The notes under the pieces: model-generated
The model's database searches: none
What the model was told of the DNA's origin: nothing
Seen by the model: only the letters and a program-made list of their open reading frames with translations
In this document: positions 43,924 to 52,334 of the stretch, one piece after another
How the letters are laid out: every line of letters begins with the position of its first letter
How positions within the stretch are numbered: the stretch's first letter is position 1
DNA from: an uncultured Oligoflexales bacterium
GTDB lineage: Bacteria > Bdellovibrionota_B > Oligoflexia > Oligoflexales > JAPPIL01
NCBI GenBank assembly: GCA_958296095.1
Contig: OY282434.1
Coordinates: forward strand, 434,001 to 498,000
DNA length: 64,000 nt
Reading direction: 5' to 3'
Translations under genes and position numbers: made by a program

Positions 43924-44430
43924 GTGTTGAGTGTGTTAATGGATTACTATGAGTGTGCCGATAAGGCTTACGGCAGGGAGGGGTTTGGGAACAAGCCCGA
44001 ATGCAATAGCAAGAGGTCTGAGGACAAAAAGCGAGCTAGCAAGCGAGCGATACAGAAAGCCGCGTGGCGCGTAGCGCAGTTTTTGGGCAACATGCTAATG
44101 GATTATTGTGATGCGGCCGATAGGGGGGTGAAGCGCCAGGATTTTGATCGTGTTGATCGTAAGCGCTGGCCGCACAAGCGAGAGGAGGAGCGATTCGTGC
44201 CAACGATGTATTTTGGACTGGAGAGAGCTGAGCGACGCGGCTTGCAGAAGGGCGAACAGCTGGGCTTGCAGAAGGGCGAACAGCTGGGATTGCAGAAGGG
44301 CGTTGAACAAAATCGGGTGGAGACTGCTCAGCTAATGCTCAGCGATGGCATGCCTGAAGATCAGGTGTGTAAATTTCTGAAATTGACCAAGAAAGAGCTG
44401 ACGGCAATCAAGCGAAAATTAAAAAATTAA
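43924..44430 (+). pseudogene. Chimeric Rpn fragment: duplicated piece + repeat + C-terminal domain
   Basis: 168 residues, no nuclease core. Residues 1-21 come from an exact 64-bp copy (43924-43987) of bases 43483-43546 in the upstream Rpn gene. Residues ~22-54 are read from the mosaic repeat. The rest is an Rpn-type C-terminal part with a 24-bp unit (GLQKGEQL) and the helical end LMLSDGMPEDQVCKFLKL, and it differs from both intact Rpn genes here. It could be debris, or could still make a short Rpn C-terminal protein; small Rpn C-terminal proteins act as antitoxins in known systems, but that role is only speculation here. Confidence 0.7.
43988..44085 (+). repeat. Mosaic repeat piece inside an Rpn-type reading frame
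   Basis: About 98 bp of standard module sequence (GCAATAGCAAGAGGTCTGAG, then GCGAGCGATACAGAAAGCCG) inside the open frame 43924-44430, read as KPECNSKRSEDKKRASKRAI. The frame stays open through it. Confidence 0.8.
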
Positions 44431-44454
44431 AGATTTCAGCCAATTTTTCCAAAC

Positions 44455-45108
44455 ATGCCCCTGCCATTCATGGAGCTCTCGGTGGGCAAGAGGTGGAGGC
44501 AACCGCCGAGAGACCTGAGGACAGGCATAGGTTCTGAGGACAAACCTGAATGCAATCGCGAGAGGTCCGAGAACAAGGAGCGAGCTAGGAAGCGAGCGTT
44601 ACAAAAAGCATCGCGTAGCGATGAGCTAGGAAGCGAGCGATACAAAAAGCCGCAGCGCAGCGAACGGTCTTGCCGTGCCGTTCATGGAGCTCTCGGTCGG
44701 CAAGAGGTTGGGGCAACAGCGAGAAGGCTTGGGAGCAAACCTCAACGCAATAGCGAGAGGCAAAGACCTTCCTTAGCACGAACCTCCGTTGTCTTGGCGA
44801 GGCGCAGCCCTACCGAGAAACCCGACCTCAACAGGTATAGGCACATGCCTTGTGCAAAAAAAATAAACTAACGGCAATACGGCAGTGTTTGTGGTCGGGT
44901 TTTCGCACGGCCTCGCCCCGCCATTCATGGAGCTCTCGGTCGGCAAGCTTGAACGCAACCGCCGAGAGTCTTGAGGGCGAGCATAGAGGGCGCGCAGAGT
45001 GGCCTGAGAACATGCAGCGAGCTAGTAAGCGAGCGATACAAAAAGCAGCGTAGCGAGCGAAGCGAGCTAGGAAGCGAGCGATACAAAAAGCCGCGTATAT
45101 CAAGGAAG
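44455..45108. repeat. Mosaic repeat block 6
   Basis: Modules in forward orientation with one short-class element (44809-44943), two partial elements, and the 45-bp module next to the 3' end of the broken Rpn gene at 45122. No credible gene. Confidence 0.85.
44809..44943 (+). repeat. Short-class TIR-bounded element, copy in block 6
   Basis: 135 bp. Inner stem GAAACCCGACC with GGTCGGGTTTTC: eleven pairs, C-G at the position that is T-A in other copies. Confidence 0.82.
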
Positions 45109-45121
45109 AATTTGGTGAAAG

Positions 45122-46125
45122 TTAGTGTTTAGCGATTTTATTCTTTATTTCTGCGAGTTGTTCTTCAGTAATATTAGCAAGTTGGCAAATTACTGGGTCA
45201 TCTAGCTTGCCATACTTTAGCATGCTAATGATGACACTCTCCCGCCCTTTCTTGACCCCCTGTTGCATGCCCTGCTCAATGCCTTCTAGGCGTGCACCCT
45301 CAAAACCGAATTCAATACTTGACATGATACGTTCCTCATCTGGTAAATCGGGAAAACAATCTGCCTCGATGGCAGACAGCCTCTTCCTATCATACCTCCC
45401 ATCGGCAAGTCCAAGGTAAGATATTAGTTTAGCCGATAAACTCTTGCGATCTTCAGTAGATAGCGCATAGCAAGAGTGAAAAATTTTCGCCACAACTTTG
45501 GTGCTCAGATGCCAGATGTGTTTCATTCCCAGCAGGCAAAGGCTGGTCGTGAGTCCGCACAGTTGTTCATCGGACAACTTAGGCAGATTTACCACCAGGA
45601 TTGGGTCATCTGCAACATAGCGGCGCAGTCCGTGAATAGTTTCCAAGGGATGCCGATTTTTAAATTTTAGCTCAAGTTGTTTCTTAGCTATATCAACGGG
45701 CTTTTTGGTTTGCAGAACGAGGATGCCTAAGACAAAACCGTCGGTGCGTGCTGTGCGCTGTGCGCTGCTTTTTTGTAACGCTCGCTTTCTAGCTCGCTCT
45801 TTGCCTTCAGGTATAGTGACACCATGAGAAACAGGACATTGCCGGTGGTGTGCTCAAAGATAACCCCAAAATATACTGGGGAATCGGGCTCTTTTTTGAA
45901 GGGCACAGAAAAATTCAGATCACAAAATTTTTCTGTGCCAGTATCGGGATCGATGCTTGCCTCCTTACTGGGGATGAGTTTGTCAATATCGAACAGTTCA
46001 TAATCTTCGGGAAATAATGCCAACCGGAGAAGATCTTGGGCATAACGCGGATCGCTATAGATTTTCTTGAAAAATTTATCATGCAAATGATGCTTGTTTA
46101 GTGGGGTTTTATCGTTGTCGGGCAT
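45122..46125 (-). pseudogene. Rpn-family nuclease broken by a repeat insertion
   Basis: The N-terminal part (46125 to about 45815) reads MPDNDKTPLNKHHLHDKFFK and has DLNFSV and FGVIFEHTTG, the nuclease core with Lys replaced by Thr. Then about 80 bp of the mosaic repeat follow (read as SELESERYKKAAHSAQHAP), ending the frame at a stop at 45727. The C-terminal part resumes in another frame from about 45735 and runs to 45122, with LPDEERIMSSIEFGFEGA and the usual helical end. Joined without the repeat it would look like one Rpn gene, though a middle segment may also be lost. Not functional as a nuclease as it stands. Confidence 0.75.
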
Positions 46126-46184
46126 GGTTGCTGTCCGTTGCTAATGCGGTTACCTGTCTCTGGTAATTATAATAACATAATTTA

Positions 46185-46247
46185 GCGCAAATCTCCGTTG
46201 TCTTAGCCCAAACCTCCGTTGTCTTAGCCCAAACCTCCGTTGTCTTG
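46185..46247 (+). repeat. 21-bp tandem repeat, three units
   Basis: Three units of 21 bp (46185, 46206, 46227) ending CTCCGTTGTCTTA or TTG; the same module as at 10678-10740. It starts close upstream of the broken Rpn gene. Confidence 0.85.
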
Positions 46248-46539
46248 CCGTGCCGTTCATGGAGCTCTCGGTAGGCAAGCCTCAGCTCAACAGCCGAGAG
46301 GTTTGAGGACAAGCAGAGGGGCTAGCAGGCAAACTTGAACGCGATACAGGGAGATCTGAGGACATGCAGCGAGCTAGGAAGCGAGCGATACAAAAAGCAG
46401 CGTAGCGAGCGAAGCGAGCTAGGAAGCGAGCGATACAAAAAGCAGCGTAGCGAGCGAAGCGAGCTAGGAAGCGAGCGTTACAAAAAGCATCGCGCAGCGA
46501 TGAGCTAGGAAGCGAGCGTTACAAAGAGTCGCGTAGCGA
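46248..46539. repeat. Mosaic repeat block 7 with 45-bp tandem array
   Basis: The array at 46371-46460 has two identical 45-bp units (GAGCTAGGAAGCGAGCGATA onward), then diverged units at 46461 and 46502. The block ends exactly at the stop codon of the metzincin-ankyrin gene. Confidence 0.87.
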
Positions 46540-47658
46540 TCAGAGCTTGCCGCGTTTCATTTCACCCCAGGTGACGGGCTTTTTGCCTTTAGCGTCCACA
46601 GACCAGGGTACGGTGGGATGCTTGGCGGTAGGGTGTTCCTTGATCAACTTGGCAAGATGGGCTTGCTTTAGCACCCGGGCCAGTTCAGCAGGAGTACGGC
46701 CGTGCTGGTCGAGCAGGTTGACCTTGAGGCCCGCTTTGGCCAGCAGTGCCTTCACCATCTTGCTGTCGGCGCGCCGCACCGCGTGGTGCAGTGCCGTCAT
46801 GCCGTGTGCATCGCGGGCGTTGAGCTTCACGTTAGGGTCACCGCCCAGGATCATGGTCACGGTCTCAAAGGTGCCATGCTTGGCCTCGAAAATTAGCGGG
46901 TAGCGATGATGGCATCTGCCATCCCGCTCGGAACGAATATAGTCGGGGAAAAAACAATCGCCCGCGGGATGGTCTTCGTGCAAATACTTGTATGCCCAGA
47001 TGAGGCCATACTTGTCATCCTGGCCGAGATCTAACGGTGATTTGTTGTCCGGCAAGAAGCCACTCGCCATGAGCGAAGCCGGTTGCTTACCCATAGTATA
47101 AGCTAACCCGCCAGTGCTCACCACCTCACCGCGCGCATAGGTATCGTCCAGCCCTAAGGCATGGCCAAGCTCGTGCATGAGCGCATGGACGAAATACCGA
47201 TCGACACCTCGGTCTCGTTCTTTTACGCACAGCTCAGGCGAGATGTCACCGACTCTTCGTATCGCGAAGGAGTTCCCCTCACCCACACAGTTGACCGTGA
47301 CGCGTAGCTCTAGATCTGCCAGAGCCTTGCGGTCATCACCACACTCAGCCACATCCGCTAGCTTTACCAGGGGAAAATCAGCAGGGAACTGCCTGGCGGG
47401 ATAGCGCTGCCGCAGCGGTTGCAGCCAGGCCTGCAGCGCCGCGGTAATCGAGGCTTTTAGCTTATCTGCCTGCTGGCGGACGGCCGCGGGGCAGTCGTGG
47501 GTGAAATTATAGCCGACCCGCCACTGCGGCTTATCTATATCATCCAATAATACCTTGACTGCTTTGAGTGTTCTTACGGCGAACTTGCTCTGTGTCGGCG
47601 GACTCTTCCTGACGATACAGGCGCTTGCTACCAGCATGACAAGGATAAGTTTTTTCAT
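46540..47658 (-). CDS. Lipoprotein metzincin-type protease fused to ankyrin repeats
   Basis: 372 residues. The signal MKKLILVMLVASAC ends in a lipobox (Cys14). Residues ~25-240 hold a zinc-protease domain with HELGHALGLDD: His162, Glu163, His166, Gly169 and Asp172 fit HExxHxxGxxD, with Asp as third ligand as in snapalysin, and a Met-turn in ASLMASG. Residues ~262-345 carry about two to three ankyrin repeats (DAHGMTALHHAVRRADSKMV, DQHGRTPAELARVL). A secreted zinc protease fused to ankyrin repeats is unusual. The ATG shares its A with the TGA of the pilin-like gene upstream (TGATG), so the two are translationally coupled. Confidence 0.85.
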   Translation of the reverse strand: MKKLILVMLVASACIVRKSPPTQSKFAVRTLKAVKVLLDDIDKPQWRVGYNFTHDCPAAVRQQADKLKASITAALQAWLQPLRQRYPARQFPADFPLVKLADVAECGDDRKALADLELRVTVNCVGEGNSFAIRRVGDISPELCVKERDRGVDRYFVHALMHELGHALGLDDTYARGEVVSTGGLAYTMGKQPASLMASGFLPDNKSPLDLGQDDKYGLIWAYKYLHEDHPAGDCFFPDYIRSERDGRCHHRYPLIFEAKHGTFETVTMILGGDPNVKLNARDAHGMTALHHAVRRADSKMVKALLAKAGLKVNLLDQHGRTPAELARVLKQAHLAKLIKEHPTAKHPTVPWSVDAKGKKPVTWGEMKRGKL

Positions 47659-49694
47659 CAGGAACAGGTCCAGGTTACTGTGAAGATCGCGTTAGGATCA
47701 GAGCATCCCTGCGCACCATAGCTGTTATCTAGAAGGAGGCCTATGAATGTTTTCACACTCGCATTACCGGGATAGGGGTTGCCCCCACACTGGAGTTTTT
47801 TGTACACTCTCTCCCATGTTCTAGCGTGAGTTCCTAAATCCCAATTTTCATCGATAGCCTCTTTAAGAGCCTCCCATCCTCTCACATCGGCATTCGTCCA
47901 CCCCATATTGCCAACAGTACCTTTAAAATTATCTTCATAAATTGAGCTAAAGCAGAGCTGTGCTGTCTGCGTTCCATCTATGACTTCGCATTTGCATTCA
48001 GACGCATCCCATCTATGGTTGGTCGCATCGTCGCATGCATCTTTAGCTATGTTATCTGGGTCGCATTCACATTTGCAGGTAGGAGCATCATGCCACACCT
48101 TGTGACCCCGGCAATCAGTAGGCCCGGTAGCTGGGATTGGCTGGCCGGTCTCCTTGTCGGTGCACTGCGGTGTACGTGGAGGAATCTCCTTACACTCACA
48201 AGCATATGAGCCGTCGCGATCAGGATCTGCTAAGAAAACGTATTCATGCTCTGTATCAGCAGTATCCGTGTCATCACACAAGCCTTTAGCAGCCGACGTA
48301 GTCTCGTTGTCAAACTCCCCGCCAACACAGAGGTGGGTAGGGCAGGTGCATGGTCTACGTTCTTCTTTACCCGTGCGGCAGATAACCTGACGATTCGGGC
48401 AGGGGTTATTGCAGGTGCGGGTGGCGCTACCAGCTTCCTGACACACTCCAGAGCTAACCTCCGAACAGTTTCCCCAGACTGTGGGTCCCCATTGGGTACA
48501 GATACCGTCACTCTCACTGTCGCAGGTCAAATTCTTATTGCCGAATACGTTTCCACCGACAGTTTCGGTGGTCGGTGCACAGGGGGGATCGGGAGTGTAG
48601 GTAGTGGTAACCGTCTTTTCACAGGCGTAGCTATTGCATATCCACTTGTTATCCAGATCGATCGTCGTATCTACCAGATTACAATCACCTTCGCTGCTGG
48701 TGTCTTTCGTGCAACCACCAACACAGCAAGGTCTGGTGTCGCTAGGTTCGCACGGGCATGCGTTGTTCGGAACACCAGGAGTACCGATGCAAATCGGAGC
48801 GGTGCCGCCCTGAGTTACCCGTGTCGTTTGTTCGGTGGTGGAAGCTCGACAGGTAATGGTGGGGCATGCTGGCGGCGGATTCCAACTTTGTGTAACGTTG
48901 GCTGTCTGTCTTAAAGAAGTCTCACTGCTACAGCGTGCCGAATAATCCGGTGTCCAGGCAGAGGTACTGCTCGTCGGCTGGCACATGCCGCATGATGGAG
49001 TGCAGCACACTGGCCAGGGCGCGGGTACTTGCCCCGGTGGGCATGGCGTGGGGGGGCACGGTGGCGGTGTCACTCCTCCTCCTCCTCCTCCTCCTCCTGC
49101 TCCTACAGGGCAGTATTTGGTGACGTTGCGACAGACTACCGGCCGGTTATTACCGCTCAGCGCTAGTGTCAACGCGTCACCGGACGTGTAGCCGCATTCG
49201 GCCGCTCCGCCGCCGCGACAGTCAGGATAGATGTGCTTACCATCCCTATCGGAAGCCGCGGACGCGATGGCAGTGCCCGCAGTGAAGCGGTAGAAATAGC
49301 GCAACTCACCCACCGCCTCAGGATAGAAGCCGAGGTAGTTGCACAACCCCTTATCTTCATCGAGTTCGGGATCGCAAGAGTGAAAGCCACGATTGCTTCG
49401 AGGCGCGCCTTCCCGATAGCCGATGCCATTCGAGCCAGTCATCGCCGGCCCCATGTAGTAGGAATAGTGATCAACCTTATAGGCTGTCTGCAAAGAACTC
49501 AGATGCGATAGGTTGCTCTTTGCCTCGCCCCTGCGTGCCTGCACCATAAACTCCTGATAACGAGGCCAGGCCAGCGTTACCAAAACGCCGACGATGCCGA
49601 CCGCAACTATCAGCTCAACCAAGCTAAATGCAGATTCTTGGATCACGACCGTCCCCACCGGCAAAGCTACATACTCACTAGCGTGATCGACCAT
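47658..49694 (-). CDS. Very large type IV pilin-like protein with Cys-rich extension
   Basis: 678 residues from ATG 49694 behind AAGGAGG. The N-terminal segment ESAFSLVELIVAVGIVGVLV is a type IV pilin signal and helix (Ala before the cut site, Glu5 kept) after a ~22-residue leader. Residues ~50-195 are a pilin head with four Cys. A run of eight Gly (200-207, encoded by eight GGA) then leads to a ~470-residue extension with 44 Cys. It includes a thrombospondin-type-1-like stretch (CTQWGPTVWGNCS, then RTC) and an EGF-like CxCxxD pattern. Typical pilins are 120-200 residues. Probably an adhesive or tip-type minor pilin; the ligand is unknown. Coupled to the downstream metzincin gene. Confidence 0.82.
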   Translation of the reverse strand: MVDHASEYVALPVGTVVIQESAFSLVELIVAVGIVGVLVTLAWPRYQEFMVQARRGEAKSNLSHLSSLQTAYKVDHYSYYMGPAMTGSNGIGYREGAPRSNRGFHSCDPELDEDKGLCNYLGFYPEAVGELRYFYRFTAGTAIASAASDRDGKHIYPDCRGGGAAECGYTSGDALTLALSGNNRPVVCRNVTKYCPVGAGGGGGGGGVTPPPCPPTPCPPGQVPAPWPVCCTPSCGMCQPTSSTSAWTPDYSARCSSETSLRQTANVTQSWNPPPACPTITCRASTTEQTTRVTQGGTAPICIGTPGVPNNACPCEPSDTRPCCVGGCTKDTSSEGDCNLVDTTIDLDNKWICNSYACEKTVTTTYTPDPPCAPTTETVGGNVFGNKNLTCDSESDGICTQWGPTVWGNCSEVSSGVCQEAGSATRTCNNPCPNRQVICRTGKEERRPCTCPTHLCVGGEFDNETTSAAKGLCDDTDTADTEHEYVFLADPDRDGSYACECKEIPPRTPQCTDKETGQPIPATGPTDCRGHKVWHDAPTCKCECDPDNIAKDACDDATNHRWDASECKCEVIDGTQTAQLCFSSIYEDNFKGTVGNMGWTNADVRGWEALKEAIDENWDLGTHARTWERVYKKLQCGGNPYPGNASVKTFIGLLLDNSYGAQGCSDPNAIFTVTWTCS
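49074..49097 (+). repeat. (TCC)8 trinucleotide repeat inside the pilin-like gene
   Basis: Eight perfect TCC units on the plus strand code for eight Gly (GGA) on the gene strand. Unit gain or loss would change the linker length without breaking the frame. Confidence 0.9.
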
Positions 49695-50073
49695 ATGTCC
49701 TCCTTACTTTAGCATTGGCAAGTTGTTGTAAAAAATTTACCCGCTTAGGGACGCTGTTAGGCGGGGACAGTTGAGCTTGCCACCTGCTTGGCGAGATTTT
49801 GCTGAGGCGGATGATGCCTAGAGCATGCGCCACCCGACGATTTCCCCAGCCCAGCACGGGGCCGTGCCGTATGCCCACCTTTTGGGCTATCCGCTAAAGG
49901 CGTTGCCATTAGTGCCACCATCGAGATAACGGATGAGGTTATTCACATCACCTGTGGAAAAATTGCCAGTGATTTTCCTCTCTGGGGGCAACTATTTGAT
50001 ATTGTTGTTTAAAAAAGTATTTTTGATGCTGTGCAAAATATTGTTTTGCTAAAGTGAAAGTCCTGCCTGCATC
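49695..50073. other. Intergenic region with a possible gene remnant
   Basis: No complete gene. 49887-49991 on the minus strand is an open stretch of 34 codons (see separate entry). 50000-50055 is AT-rich. No terminator with a clear T-run was found after waaA or before the pilin-like gene. Confidence 0.35.
49887..49991 (-). pseudogene. Possible remnant of a gene 3' end
   Basis: A 34-codon frame (TTG start, LPPERKITGNFSTGDVNNLI, ending FSG) that looks coding in composition but has a stop just before it and no ribosome binding site. It may be the leftover C-terminus of a lost gene, or chance. Confidence 0.2.
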
Positions 50074-51330
50074 TCAACCGCAATCTGTTTCCAGCACGGC
50101 ACAGATGGCTGCCGTCGCGCCACACAGCGCCTGCACAAAGGCCAGCTGCTGCTCACGGCGCGCACGATCTATGTGCTTAGCGGCGTGAGCTTGCCACCAG
50201 GCAGTGATGCTGTCGGCATCGACCACCGCCACCCACCCTGCGTCGTGTAATAACTTTGCCTCGCTACTGTTGGTGAAATTTTTGCCCATCGCCGTCGGCA
50301 GGCCGTGAAAGACTGGCTCAAGCACATTATGCACTTTGCCCTGCATGCCACCCCCGACGAGCGCGAGGTCGGCAAGTGCATACAACTCCGTCAAACAGCC
50401 GAGCGTGTCGATGATTATCACATCGGCGTTGGCAAACGGCAATGACAGCTGGGTATAGCGGCGCACGCTAAATTTTTGCTGCTGGCACAGGCTCTCGATC
50501 CAGCTGACCATCTGTGCTTGGGGTGTGTGGGGGGCAATTAGCACCTGCCACCGATCGCGACACGACCGATATGCGGCGAGCACGGCGTTTATCTCTGCCT
50601 CCCACGCACTGCCGATCAACAGTCGTTGCCGCGGGGCGTGCTCTTGCAACAGCAGGAAAGCCGTATCGTTCAGCTTCTCCTCTGCCACCCGTTGCGCGGC
50701 ACGGTCGTATTTGCTGTCCCCTGCGACAAGCAGGCGTGCCTGCGGCACAGAAAAACTATGCTGTGCAGTAACCCGATCGAGTTCCGCGACGACAAAAATT
50801 TTATGGAAAAAGCCTAACAGCCAGCCGCGCAGATGACGGTAACGCCTGTGTGGAAAAGATGCGTCAACCAAATACAGGGTGCTCCAACAGCGCGCGGCAG
50901 CTAGGAACGCAGGCCAGAGCTCATGGCGGATGACGATGACGGCTCGCGGCCGACAGGCGGCAAAACACAGCCACCACAACCAAAACAAATCTGGCGGGGC
51001 GAGCAAACAGCGGGCTGGTTCTCGTCGCAACTGTGCGAAACGATAGCCAGAGGGGGAAAAGAACAGCAGCGTCTTATCTTGCCGCTTGCCTTGGAGCTTA
51101 TCTAGCAGTGGCACAGCCTGTTCGTATTCACCCGCCGAGCTACAAAAAAACAGCCAGCCGCCGGTATTTTTTTGGTGACACCAGCATTGCCAACAGAAAT
51201 ACAAAAAATTGCGCCATCGCCCTTGCAGGTATTTTTTGGTGGGAAAATGGAATAGTGCCAACGCATACAAGAACGGCAGGCACAACAGCACTAGCAACGA
51301 CCAGCAGTTGACCACCAACAACCTGAACAT
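50074..51330 (-). CDS. waaA: 3-deoxy-D-manno-octulosonic acid transferase-like (WaaA/KdtA)
   Basis: 418 residues. WaaA adds Kdo to lipid A at the inner membrane. N-terminal membrane segment (~6-26), then GT30 features in order: CSSAGEYEQA (catalytic Glu region), RHELWPAFL, GDSKYDRAA, LIGSAWEAE (in place of the usual AASTH-type loop), IAPHTPQAQ, and LGCLTELYALADLALVGGGMQGKVHNVLEP with LP..GKNFTN. The pattern is diverged from E. coli WaaA but the order and spacing fit. It supports the LPS-bearing host. It is followed downstream by nothing on the same strand within 370 bp. Confidence 0.82.
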   Translation of the reverse strand: MFRLLVVNCWSLLVLLCLPFLYALALFHFPTKKYLQGRWRNFLYFCWQCWCHQKNTGGWLFFCSSAGEYEQAVPLLDKLQGKRQDKTLLFFSPSGYRFAQLRREPARCLLAPPDLFWLWWLCFAACRPRAVIVIRHELWPAFLAAARCWSTLYLVDASFPHRRYRHLRGWLLGFFHKIFVVAELDRVTAQHSFSVPQARLLVAGDSKYDRAAQRVAEEKLNDTAFLLLQEHAPRQRLLIGSAWEAEINAVLAAYRSCRDRWQVLIAPHTPQAQMVSWIESLCQQQKFSVRRYTQLSLPFANADVIIIDTLGCLTELYALADLALVGGGMQGKVHNVLEPVFHGLPTAMGKNFTNSSEAKLLHDAGWVAVVDADSITAWWQAHAAKHIDRARREQQLAFVQALCGATAAICAVLETDCG

Positions 51331-51453
51331 ACTCAGTCGCTCTCAACCCCCCCGTGCTGGCAACATCTGATACAGGACTGCTCCGCTTCCGCCTGAGGCA
51401 ATCGAGCCTCGGTTCAAGCATGATGGCCAGTTCGTATCTTCTTTTCAGCTTTC

Positions 51454-52254
51454 CTACCAGCTAAATCCTAGCTGCATGGAGAAGCGAATGCGATGTGCGT
51501 CTGTCGCACAAGCACCTGCGGCTATAGTGAGGTTGGCACTGCCAAAATCCACCACATTGCGGCCACTGGGTCCCGCATCGGTGGTAACACAGATATGCCT
51601 GTTGCTCAGATGGCTCTTGCTCAAGACAAGCTTAGCCCTCTTGGCAGCAAATGAGCGCAAAACCTCTCGATCGGTCTTGCACTCCAGTTCAATTTTGCCG
51701 CGGCTGAGGTCGGCAACGGTCTTATCGCCATCCTTGCACATACTACTCCTCTTCACTTGCGGTGACCCCGTCTCTGTCTTCGCCTCAACCAGAAAGCCAT
51801 CTTTACAACCCCCAGCCCTAATCTCGCACTTGAGCCAGTACTTGCTACCACCACCTTGGCTGTAAAGGCAGCCATACCCATCTCCGCAACTTGCACTGAC
51901 ACCGACAGCTGCTAACGACACGCTATCTTCGAGCGGGTCAGGTGGGGTCTCGATCCTCGTGGCTTCGCCAGAGTTAGTCTCATCGGAAAATTTGGTGGTA
52001 TCCGTAGTTGCCGTCTTGCCTGGCTCTGGAATACGTGGATCTGTTACTGGTTTCACGAGGACACTTGGATCAACATTACACCTACTGTGCAGTGCCCTTT
52101 CCACGGGATCAAACGAGGCACACGTGCTGTCGGCAGGCTCGGACGCGCTAGGGTCGCTCTGTGTCGGCAGACGTGGCGCTCTTTTGTCGGGACGTTCGAG
52201 GCAACTGCTCAGCAGCACAACGATGATTGCAAAACTACTCGTAAACTTGAGCAC
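51454..52254 (-). CDS. Cys-containing lipoprotein, unknown function
   Basis: 266 residues. Signal MLKFTSSFAIIVVLLSSC with Cys18. A Pro/Ser/Thr/Asp-rich linker (~20-110) is followed by a C-terminal domain with about nine Cys (ASCGDGYGCLYSQ, CEIRAGGCKDG, MCKDGDKTV), beta-rich at the end (RIRFSMQLGF). No family recognised. Resembles in style the other acidic-linker lipoproteins of the window (9903, 62528) without clear homology. Confidence 0.65.
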   Translation of the reverse strand: MLKFTSSFAIIVVLLSSCLERPDKRAPRLPTQSDPSASEPADSTCASFDPVERALHSRCNVDPSVLVKPVTDPRIPEPGKTATTDTTKFSDETNSGEATRIETPPDPLEDSVSLAAVGVSASCGDGYGCLYSQGGGSKYWLKCEIRAGGCKDGFLVEAKTETGSPQVKRSSMCKDGDKTVADLSRGKIELECKTDREVLRSFAAKRAKLVLSKSHLSNRHICVTTDAGPSGRNVVDFGSANLTIAAGACATDAHRIRFSMQLGFSW

Positions 52255-52334
52255 GGTGACCCACCTCCAAGCGCACTATCGGCGGGTCAGGACAAAACTT
52301 TAGCTAGGCAGAAAAAACGCAACTCAAACGCAGC

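Noticed and set aside
46371-46539. Short regularly spaced repeats suggesting a CRISPR array
   Set aside because: Units abut without spacers, share no unique intervening sequence and no cas genes are near.
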